From positions 1 through 25,849 of the forward strand of contig JAEZDN010000115.1 in assembly GCA_023433275.1 (NCBI GenBank): 25,849 nucleotides of DNA, written 5' to 3'. The number at the start of each line of letters is the position of its first letter. Position 1 is the stretch's first letter. This DNA is from Verrucomicrobiota bacterium (lineage in GTDB: Bacteria; Verrucomicrobiota; Verrucomicrobiia; Opitutales; Opitutaceae). The notes below the pieces were generated by a model. The model was not told the origin of the DNA and did not search any database. It was given only the letters and a program-made list of their open reading frames with translations. The position numbers and the translations under genes were made by a program. Shown piece by piece: positions 14,617 through 19,944 of the stretch.

Positions 14617-14693
14617 CAACCGCTGGCGGTTGCATAGTAACCGGCGATAAACGTTGGAGAGTACCAAATATCCCGGCCACCGTCATCCTGAGC
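14615..14693. repeat. Dispersed repeat unit, copy 1
   Basis: The unit begins with a perfect hairpin (CAACCGC, loop TG, GCGGTTG, 14617-14632). It continues through 'gtaacc…gagtacca' and ends with GCCACCGTCATCCTGAGC (14676-14693). The same order of elements recurs 237 bp downstream. Confidence 0.7.
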
Positions 14694-14845
14694 CGGAACG
14701 ATGCAGTTGGATGCAGGGGCGCGGCTCGACCGCACCCTTTTCTCGCTGCGGGAACCGAGGGCGTGGACGAGCCACGCCCCGACAACGTAACCGTTCGACC
14801 ACGCACGCGGCGGAATTGCATTCCGACTGCATGAACCCGGCTGAG
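14688..14845. repeat. Inverted-repeat mini-element of about 155 bp
   Basis: The left end contains ATGCAGTTGGATGCA (14701-14715). The right end contains TGCATTCCGACTGCAT (14817-14832), whose complement differs from it by one base and one insertion. The similarity extends outward (CTGAGCCGG on the left, CCGGCTGAG on the right). Inside lies a perfect 8-bp hairpin, GGGCGTGG-ACGAG-CCACGCCC (14759-14779). The structure is MITE-like. No transposase or target-site duplication can be shown. Confidence 0.5.
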
Positions 14846-14850
14846 CCGCG

Positions 14851-14930
14851 AGCAACCGCTGTGCGGTTGGGTGGTAGACGGAGATGAGATTTGCGGAGTA
14901 CAAAACATGCCCGCCACCGTCATCCTGAGC
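14851..14930. repeat. Dispersed repeat unit, copy 2
   Basis: This has the same layout as copy 1: hairpin CAACCGC, loop TGT, GCGGTTG (14853-14869), then 'gtagac…gagtacaa', then GCCACCGTCATCCTGAGC (14913-14930). The interior has diverged while the hairpin arms and the terminal 18 bases are identical. Confidence 0.7.
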
Positions 14931-15008
14931 GGAGCGAAGGATCCAAGGGGCAAAGGGCGGACAAGCGCCGACTCCGCGGATTCCTCACTTCGTCCCGGAT
15001 GACGGTGG
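14914..15008. repeat. 95-bp element bounded by a perfect 12-bp inverted repeat
   Basis: CCACCGTCATCC (14914-14925) and GGATGACGGTGG (14997-15008) are exact reverse complements. Similarity continues inward, with GCGAAGGATCC on the left facing GGATTCCTCACTTCG on the right. This is the head-to-head arrangement typical of BIME-like intergenic repeats. Confidence 0.6.
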
Positions 15009-15098
15009 GAGAGTGTTGGGTATTTCTTAACCTTCATCCGATGACTGGGCGCGGGCGTTAGCTGCGCGAGGATCCAAGGGAAAGGACGTGGCCGACCG

Positions 15099-15124
15099 CT
15101 TGGATCCTTCGCTCCGCTCAGGAT
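15099..15124. repeat. Inverted copy of a 26-nt dispersed repeat core
   Basis: These 26 bases are the exact reverse complement of 14922-14947, which carry CTGAGCGGAGCGAAGGATCC and its flanks. The 9-bp end of this copy also pairs with GGATCCAAG at 15070-15078. Confidence 0.75.
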
Positions 15125-15180
15125 CACGGCAGCGATGGTATTGAGGTGCATCCCAGCGAAGACGTCACAATGGCTCAAAA

Positions 15181-15258
15181 CCCGTTCAGTTCATCCGCAG
15201 CCTGTCGAAGGATCCACGGAGGTGGCGGCCACCCGAGCCGACACCCGTTCAGTTCATC
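15181..15258. repeat. Pair of 15-bp direct repeats
   Basis: CCCGTTCAGTTCATC occurs at 15181-15195 and again at 15244-15258, with starts 63 bp apart. The first copy runs into 'gcctgtcgaaggatcc', a variant of the same repeat family as the upstream elements. Two copies are too few for a CRISPR array. Confidence 0.55.
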
Positions 15259-15439
15259 AGCCGCCACGCGAAGCGCCGACGCAAAAAACGGAACGGCGGC
15301 GACAAAATCGACTGCACGGCTCGGGCTCGCTCGGCAAATCTCCCGCATGTAATTTTCCGACTACGGACGAATGTCCCTGAGGAATGAGCCCTAGGAAGCC
15401 GGGCTGGAACTTGGCGCGCGGCGTGCAATAAATCCGTCC

Positions 15440-15955
15440 ATGCTGCGGCGTTCATTCATGTCGGTTTGGCTCGGGATGACTCTTCTGGCCAGCGTTCATG
15501 CCAGCGAATCCGACGAAGCGTGGATCCGCGGCGTCTTCACCGGAGAATCTCCACGACCGGTCGCCATCGCCGAACCCGAAGCCTGGCTGCAGGCCAGCCG
15601 AATCGCAGACTACACACCCGGCGCCTTCGTGCTCATGGGCTCCGGTCGTTCCATGCAGCCCCTCTACGCCCCCGGCACCATCATGGTCCTCCGCCAACTT
15701 TCGTTCAACGAACTCAAGCGCGGCCAGACCGTCCTCTATCGCAGCAAGCGAAACAAAATTGTCGCGCACGTCCTGGTCGCCAAGGCCCGCGACGGCTGGC
15801 GGGTTCGCGGACTCAACAACGGCATCCACGACATGGAACCTGTGCGGTCCGAGAACTTGGTCGGCGTCGTGATCGCAGCATTCAAGCCCACCGTGAGTAA
15901 GCGTTCCGCTCATCTGGTCGGATCAACCCGACCCATCCCTACCCCCGTAAACTAA
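15440..15955 (+). CDS. Small secreted S24/S26 (signal-peptidase-fold) protein
   Basis: This 171-aa protein opens with a signal peptide (LRRSFMSVWLGMTLLASVHA). The S26 core has the nucleophile box MGSGRSMQPLYAPGTIMVL (S71), then ELKRGQTVLYR, then KIVAHVLVAK (H110) and VRGLNNGIHDMEPVRSENLVGVVIAAF. Classical bacterial LepB has Lys at the general-base site. Here His sits 39 residues after the Ser, matching the Ser-His pair and spacing (40) of SipW and ER-type signalases. The single N-terminal segment looks cleavable, which is unusual for a membrane-anchored signal peptidase. It may be an extracytoplasmic protease or a degenerate relative. No ribosome binding site is evident. It stands alone between repeats and stem-loops. 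Confidence 0.72.
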   Translation: MLRRSFMSVWLGMTLLASVHASESDEAWIRGVFTGESPRPVAIAEPEAWLQASRIADYTPGAFVLMGSGRSMQPLYAPGTIMVLRQLSFNELKRGQTVLYRSKRNKIVAHVLVAKARDGWRVRGLNNGIHDMEPVRSENLVGVVIAAFKPTVSKRSAHLVGSTRPIPTPVN

Positions 15956-15958
15956 AAC

Positions 15959-15978
15959 GGCACGGGATGAACCGTGCC
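15959..15978. terminator. Stem-loop after the S26-like gene
   Basis: GGCACGG-GATGAA-CCGTGCC begins 4 nt after the stop codon at 15955, with a perfect 7-bp stem. Only TT follows on the plus strand. On the minus strand the stem is followed by GTTTTAG, so it could work in either direction. Confidence 0.45.
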
Positions 15979-16132
15979 TTCGAATGGGCTGCCTCAAATG
16001 ATGAGGGCTCGCGCGCGCACAACGGGCCAGTCAAGCGCACGCGAGCCCCTTTGGTCACCTCTCGCACCCTTTTCAGGGCACGAAAACTCACGGGCGGAAA
16101 CAATCATAACTGGCTCCCGAACAGGACCTAGT

Positions 16133-16157
16133 AAAACCACCTAAATTAAGGCGGTTT
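16133..16157 (-). terminator. Candidate terminator of the ftsY operon
   Basis: Read on the minus strand, AAACCGCC-TTAATTTA-GGTGGTTT forms an 8-bp stem including one G-U wobble, followed by TTAC. On the plus strand the same position is an A-C mismatch, so the structure favours minus-strand RNA. It lies about 105 nt downstream of the ftsY stop. Confidence 0.4.
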
Positions 16158-16261
16158 CGATTCGAACCTAACCACTTCAGATTTGGCCTGCGAGCCAGGG
16201 ATTCCTCACGCGCTCAAGGCCGCGTCGTCCGACCGGAAACGACCCTCCAGAAGTCTGGCCC

Positions 16262-17188
16262 TCATTCCAAACCGAAGATCGCTCGCGAATAATCCGCAGC
16301 GGAAAATGGCTGCAAGTCCTCCGGCTGCTCGCCCAAGCCGATGAAATAAATCGGAATCTTCAGCTGCCGCCAGATGCCCACGATCGCCCCGCCCCGGCTG
16401 GTGCCGTCCAGTTTCGTGACAATCAAGCCCGTCAGGCCGAAACTCTGGTGAAACACCCGGGCTTGCTCGATCGAGTTGGCGCCGAGGCTCCCATCCACCA
16501 CCAGCCAGCGATGCTGCGGCGCCGCCGCGTCATTCTTCTGCAACACCCGCCGGATCTTCGCGAGTTCGTCCATCAGGTTGCCTTTCGTGTGCAATCGTCC
16601 CGCCGTATCCACGATCAGCCAGTCCTTGCCCCTCGATTTGGCCGCCTGCCAGGCATCGAACGCCACCGCGGCCGCGTCCGCCCCGGTGTGGCTCGCCACG
16701 ATATCCAGCTCCAACCGCGTCGCCCAACTCTTGAGCTGCTCGACCGCGGCCGCGCGAAACGTGTCGCACGCCGCCACCAGCACGCTCTGCCCATCGGCCT
16801 TGAACCGGTGCGCCAGCTTCGCCGTGGTCGTGGTCTTGCCGGAACCGTTCACGCCAATCATGGCGATCACCTCGGGATTGCCCGACGGTCCCTTGCCGCC
16901 ACCCAGGCGTCCCTCGCTTCCCTCCAATACGCGTTGGAGCACGGCTGCGCCAATCTCGGCCGCCTGCCGGCCCTGCAGCGCCGGGTCCTTCCGGTAGGCC
17001 GCCTTGATCTCCTCGAGAATCTCCGTGGTGGTCTCGACGCCGAAATCCGCAGTGTAAAGCGCCTCCTCGAGTTCATCGATGGAGGCGGCATCGATCTTTC
17101 GCCCGCCAAACAGGCCGTGCGTCTTCGCCGCGATGGCCGACACCGTCTTGGTCAGGCCTTCCTTGAACTTCTTGAAAATCGAAAACAT
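16262..17188 (-). CDS. ftsY: Signal recognition particle receptor FtsY
   Basis: This GTPase docks SRP-ribosome complexes at the inner membrane for co-translational insertion. ATG at 17188 gives 308 aa, MFSIFKKFKEGLTKTVSAI, with an amphipathic start and no long acidic A domain, as in short FtsY proteins. The N domain covers about 1-95. The G domain has G1 GVNGSGKTTTTAKLA (112-126), the DTFRAAAVEQL motif (142-152), DTAGR (194-198) and TKLDGTSRGG (258-267), and the C-terminal FIGLGEQPEDLQPFSA is intact. An upstream in-frame start (17218) would lie in repeat sequence and is rejected. It is the last gene of a minus-strand run after nusB, with 91 bp between. Confidence 0.95.
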   Translation of the reverse strand: MFSIFKKFKEGLTKTVSAIAAKTHGLFGGRKIDAASIDELEEALYTADFGVETTTEILEEIKAAYRKDPALQGRQAAEIGAAVLQRVLEGSEGRLGGGKGPSGNPEVIAMIGVNGSGKTTTTAKLAHRFKADGQSVLVAACDTFRAAAVEQLKSWATRLELDIVASHTGADAAAVAFDAWQAAKSRGKDWLIVDTAGRLHTKGNLMDELAKIRRVLQKNDAAAPQHRWLVVDGSLGANSIEQARVFHQSFGLTGLIVTKLDGTSRGGAIVGIWRQLKIPIYFIGLGEQPEDLQPFSAADYSRAIFGLE

Positions 17189-17200
17189 CAGAAAATTTTC

Positions 17201-17268
17201 CCGCGGATGACGCGGCATGGCCGCGGATGGATTCCACTCTTGTCCGCGTTCATCTGCGACATCCGCGG
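17201..17268. repeat. Short repeat cluster between nusB and ftsY
   Basis: CCGCGGATG occurs at 17201-17209 and 17221-17229, and its reverse complement CATCCGCGG at 17260-17268. The intervening 'gtccgcgttcatctgcgac' echoes the same theme. The unit fills almost the whole nusB-ftsY gap and looks like an intergenic dispersed repeat that can fold back on itself. A related 'ttcatccgcggg' phrase appears near 25706. Confidence 0.5.
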
Positions 17269-17279
17269 GGAGGATCGGT

Positions 17280-17726
17280 TCACTCCGTCGCCGGTTTCCG
17301 CGAATCCCGGCCCAGCTTGTCCTTCATCCGGTCGAGAATGCCGTTGATGAACCGCTTCGAGTCCGCCGTGGAATACTGCTTGCTGAGATCAATGGCCTCG
17401 TTGATCGACACCACCGGCGGGATGTCCTTCCGATGGAGCATCTCGAACATCGCCAGCCGCAGGATCGCGAGGTCGATCTTCGCCACCCGGTCGAACTCCC
17501 AGTTGTGGGCCAGCCCCTTGATGTGCTCGTCGATCTCCGTCACGTGCTCGATCGCGCCATGGATCAATTCCTCGGCAAACGCATAATGATCGCGCGGCTT
17601 CTCGAGGTGACCGAAGAACAACTCCAGATCGTTGGCGATGTTGGCCGGCTGGTTGACGCTCCACGCGTAAAGATACTGGAAGGCGGCGGCACGACACTCC
17701 CGGCGCTGGGTGAATTGACTGCTCAT
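17280..17726 (-). CDS. nusB: Transcription antitermination factor NusB
   Basis: This all-helical RNA-binding factor acts with NusE (S10) at boxA in rRNA antitermination. The start ATG at 17726 gives 148 aa. The family pattern is clear: RRECRAAAFQYLYAWSVN at the N-terminus, HVTEIDEHIKGLAHNWEFDRVAKIDLAILRLAMFEML in the middle, and VVSINEAIDLSKQYSTADSKRFINGILDRM at the end. The ATG overlaps the ribH stop by 4 nt (ATGA), so the two are translationally coupled, as the ribH-nusB pair is in many bacteria. A longer frame start inside ribH is rejected. Confidence 0.95.
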   Translation of the reverse strand: MSSQFTQRRECRAAAFQYLYAWSVNQPANIANDLELFFGHLEKPRDHYAFAEELIHGAIEHVTEIDEHIKGLAHNWEFDRVAKIDLAILRLAMFEMLHRKDIPPVVSINEAIDLSKQYSTADSKRFINGILDRMKDKLGRDSRKPATE

Positions 17727-18193
17727 GATTTTTTCCCGCGTTTGAGGGCCGCCATCTCCAGCGCGGCGCGGGCAAACTCCGCTCCGCGGTTGATCGACCC
17801 GACACAACGGGCGCGCGCCTGGGCCAGCGTGTTCGTCACCAGCACCCCGTTGATCACCGGCACGCCGCTGTCCAGCGCCACGCGCTGCAGGGCGTGGGAA
17901 ACGCTTTGCCCGACCATCTCATGATGATTGGTGTCGCCCCCGATCAGGACCCCCAGGGCCACGATGCAATCGAACGGCCTCCGCGCGAGCCGCGCCGCCG
18001 CCCAGGGCACTTCATGCGATCCGGGCACGCGCAGGAGCTTGAGATTGCGGCGCTTCACCCCGCCGGCAACCAGCCCGTTCGTCAGGCGCTCGAGCAGCGT
18101 GTCCACCAGTTCCTCGTTGAAACGGGCCGCCACGATCCCGATGCGGAATTTCGGGCCGTCGGTGGGTCGGTGGCTGGGAACGGATAGGCTCAT
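17723..18193 (-). CDS. ribH: 6,7-dimethyl-8-ribityllumazine synthase
   Basis: This enzyme condenses 5-amino-6-ribitylaminouracil with 3,4-dihydroxy-2-butanone 4-phosphate, the step before riboflavin. The start at 18193 gives 156 aa. Landmarks are RIGIVAARFNEELVDTLLE (substrate-binding aromatic position F25), RVPGSHEVPWAAARLA, ALGVLIGGDTNHHEMVGQ with the catalytic His (H90), and PVINGVLVTNTLAQARARC. The 3,4-dihydroxy-2-butanone phosphate donor is made by the upstream ribBA product. An earlier TTG at 18265 would add residues with no family match. No Shine-Dalgarno is visible. Confidence 0.95.
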   Translation of the reverse strand: MSLSVPSHRPTDGPKFRIGIVAARFNEELVDTLLERLTNGLVAGGVKRRNLKLLRVPGSHEVPWAAARLARRPFDCIVALGVLIGGDTNHHEMVGQSVSHALQRVALDSGVPVINGVLVTNTLAQARARCVGSINRGAEFARAALEMAALKRGKKS

Positions 18194-18239
18194 GGCAGGC
18201 GCGGGTGTGACTTGTTTCCGGGGAAAGAGGGCGACAGGG

Positions 18240-18254
18240 AACCTCCCGGAGGTT
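18240..18254. repeat. Perfect palindrome in the ribBA-ribH gap
   Basis: AACCTCCCGGAGGTT has 7-bp arms around a single central base; as RNA it would fold with 6 bp and a 3-nt loop. It sits mid-way in the 106-bp gap between ribBA and ribH. No U-tract follows, so it is more likely an RNA-processing or protein-binding site than a terminator. Confidence 0.35.
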
Positions 18255-18299
18255 GGGCAACGCAAGGCCCAATCGGTTCAACTCTGTATTCCAAATCGA

Positions 18300-19385
18300 T
18301 CATACCGGCACCTGCTCCACGATCTCCAGGCCATAACCTTCGAGTCCGACCACCCGCCGGGGAGCGTGCTGGAGCAGGCGGATCTTCCGCAGACCGAGCG
18401 CCGTCAGGATCTGCGCCCCGGTCCCATAATCCCGGAGGTTCGGCTGGTTGCTGGTCTTCGCCGGGTTCACCAGCGTCTCCTGCATGCGACCCGTCTGCTC
18501 CATGTAGAGGATCGCCCCGTGGCCCGCCGCGGCGACCCGCTGCAACGACGCCAGCAACGAACGATGGCTGCCCAGTTCCTTGGCGTGGAAAACATCGCTC
18601 AACAGGTTTTCCGTGTGCACCCGCACCAGCGTGGGTGACCCATCCAGCGTCCCCATCGTGAACGCCAGGTGATGGCGGCCATCCACCTTGCTGCGGAAAA
18701 CGTGCAGCGTGAAATCGCCATACTCCGACGCGAAGGGCCGCTGCGACACCCGCTCGACCAGCTGCTCCCGGCGATGCCGGTACTCGATCAGGGCCGAGAT
18801 GGAGATGATCGGCAGCCCGTGCTGGCGCTTGAATTCCAAAAGTTCCGGCAACCGCGCCATCGTGCCGTCCTCATTCAGGACTTCGCATATCACGCTCACC
18901 GGCCGCAGCCCCGCGAGGGCCGCGAGGTCCACCCCCGCCTCGGTGTGGCCCGCGCGCTCCAACACGCCGCCGGGACGCGCGCACAATGGAAATACGTGGC
19001 CGGGCTGCACGAGCTCGTCGGAGCGCGTGGCCGGGTTCGCCAGCAGCGAGATCGTCCGCGCCCGGTCGAACGCGCTGATGCCCGTCGTGATCCCCTCGGC
19101 CGCGTCGACCGACACCGTGAAGGCCGTGCGCATCACCTCGCGATTCTGCTGCACCATCGGGTTGATCCCCAGCCGCTTCAACTGCGGCTCCGTCATCGGC
19201 ACGCAAATCAACCCGCGGGCGTGGCGGATCATGAGGTTGACCAGCGCCGGCGTCGCCTTTTCCGCGGCCATCACCAGGTCGCCTTCGTTCTCGCGCCCCT
19301 CGTCATCGGTCACGATCACAACGCCGCCGGCCGCAATCGCCTGGATCGCGGTCTCTACTGAGTCAAAGGGCGTGGTGCTGGACAT
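18300..19385 (-). CDS. ribB: 3,4-dihydroxy-2-butanone-4-phosphate synthase with a degenerate GTP cyclohydrolase II domain
   Basis: The N-terminal RibB domain (about 1-205) is complete: VTDDEGRENEGDLV with the metal-binding acidic residues, HARGLICVPMT, GISAFDRARTI, PGHVFPLCARPGGVLERAGHTEAGVDLA and ICEVLNEDGTMARLPEL. The C-terminal half (about 222-361) keeps the RibA fold (FTLHVFRS, TLVRVHTEN, RDYGTGAQILTALGLRKIRLL, GYGLEIVEQVP). It lacks all three zinc cysteines: the HSECLTGDVF…RCDCG motif reads HTENLLSDVF…ELGSH, so N260, L271 and S273 replace Cys. It is also shortened where RibA has its LLNK…EAN segment. GTP cyclohydrolase II activity is therefore unlikely; a second ribA must exist elsewhere. 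It is first in the rib-nusB run. Confidence 0.92.
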   Translation of the reverse strand: MSSTTPFDSVETAIQAIAAGGVVIVTDDEGRENEGDLVMAAEKATPALVNLMIRHARGLICVPMTEPQLKRLGINPMVQQNREVMRTAFTVSVDAAEGITTGISAFDRARTISLLANPATRSDELVQPGHVFPLCARPGGVLERAGHTEAGVDLAALAGLRPVSVICEVLNEDGTMARLPELLEFKRQHGLPIISISALIEYRHRREQLVERVSQRPFASEYGDFTLHVFRSKVDGRHHLAFTMGTLDGSPTLVRVHTENLLSDVFHAKELGSHRSLLASLQRVAAAGHGAILYMEQTGRMQETLVNPAKTSNQPNLRDYGTGAQILTALGLRKIRLLQHAPRRVVGLEGYGLEIVEQVPV

Positions 19386-19440
19386 GCCGAAAGGGCCCCA
19401 GCATCCCTGCTGCGCCGAATGCTGTCAAATCCCCGCTCGA

Positions 19441-19887
19441 TCAGCCCCGAAAATCGACCGTGTAAGTCTCAACACCCTTCGCCTCGTTGCCCTCCCCCTG
19501 GAGCAGCGTGATGAACAATTTGAAGGCATGCGGTCCGCGCACGAATTGCGCGCCCTGGAGGTAAGTGCCGTCCCCGGCAGGATTGAGAATCGAACGATTG
19601 TCCCCCGGGCCATGCAGGTTCGGCCAGCGCGCCACGGCGCGCGTGACATCCACCTTCATCGGTTTCCTCGCCTTGTCGTAGAAGGCCAGCTTGTACTTGC
19701 CGTCGGCCAGCGTGAGGCCGAGAAAGGTGCCATTGGGCCGGTTGATCACCGTGCCCTCGATCTTCGGCGCCGCCTCCTCCTTCTTGCCCGCCGGCGCGAC
19801 CTTCGACGGCGCACTGGGCTTCGTCCCCTGCGCATGCATGGCCGGCAACGCAATCAACAGGGCAAGTCCGGCGACGATCGTTTTCAT
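19441..19887 (-). CDS. Small secreted protein of unknown function
   Basis: This 148-aa protein has a clear signal peptide (MKTIVAGLALLIALPAMHA, cleavage before QG). A Lys/Ala/Pro-rich linker (KPSAPSKVAPAGKKEEAAPK) follows, then a beta-rich domain: IEGTVINRPNGTFLGLTLADGKYKLAFYD … VDVTRAVARWPNLHGPGDNRSILNPAGDGTYLQGAQFVRGPHAFKLFITLLQGEG … VETYTVDFRG. The ending reads like one face of a beta-sandwich. It has no cysteine and no membrane segment after the signal, so it is probably periplasmic and soluble. I do not recognise a family. It lies 57 bp after rarA and 55 bp before ribBA on the same strand. Confidence 0.78.
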   Translation of the reverse strand: MKTIVAGLALLIALPAMHAQGTKPSAPSKVAPAGKKEEAAPKIEGTVINRPNGTFLGLTLADGKYKLAFYDKARKPMKVDVTRAVARWPNLHGPGDNRSILNPAGDGTYLQGAQFVRGPHAFKLFITLLQGEGNEAKGVETYTVDFRG

Positions 19888-19944
19888 GCCGTCACGATGG
19901 CTCGCGCCCCTTGCCCGCGCAAGCCCGCGCTCCCGGCCCCGCTT

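Larger units (their letters stand above)
14506..15439. repeat. Gene-free block packed with dispersed repeat elements
   Basis: About 930 bp hold no credible gene. A 284-codon open frame on the minus strand merely translates repeat units (its ILSGAKDPS and FAPLRMTVAG phrases are typical translations of such repeats). Elements seen include two diverged copies of an 80-bp unit, a perfect 26-nt inverted pair, an inverted-repeat mini-element of about 155 bp, a 15-bp direct repeat and several perfect hairpins, each listed separately. The block lies between the iron island and the small S26-like gene. It behaves like an accumulation site for REP/BIME- or MITE-like sequence. Confidence 0.75.
15956..16261. 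other. Gene-free stretch with four stem-loops
   Basis: No open frame with coding character lies here. Four inverted repeats stand in a row: 15959-15978, 15992-16006 (CCTCA-AATGA-TGAGG), 16005-16048 (GGGCTCGCG … CGCGAGCCC) and 16133-16157. Local composition is less GC-rich than the genes. It may hold terminators for the convergent genes on either side, or a small structured RNA. I could not match it to tmRNA, SRP RNA, RNase P or a tRNA. Confidence 0.5.

Noticed and set aside
14324..15178. 284-codon minus-strand frame containing ILSGAKDPS and FAPLRMTVAG
   Set aside because: It is a translation of dispersed repeats, partly overlapping the PepSY gene. The repeated RMTVAG phrases come from the duplicated DNA unit.
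15181..15258. CRISPR array
   Set aside because: Only two 15-bp repeats, no further units and no cas genes in the window.
16150..16180. GGTTCGAATC on the minus strand, resembling a tRNA T-loop
   Set aside because: The flanking bases do not form a 5-bp T-stem and no cloverleaf can be drawn around it.
15956..16261. tmRNA, SRP RNA or RNase P RNA
   Set aside because: None of the conserved cores of these RNAs could be recognised on either strand.
19386..19440. Possible FMN riboswitch before ribBA
   Set aside because: The gap to the upstream gene is only 55 nt, too short for the roughly 120-nt aptamer, and no RFN motif is seen.
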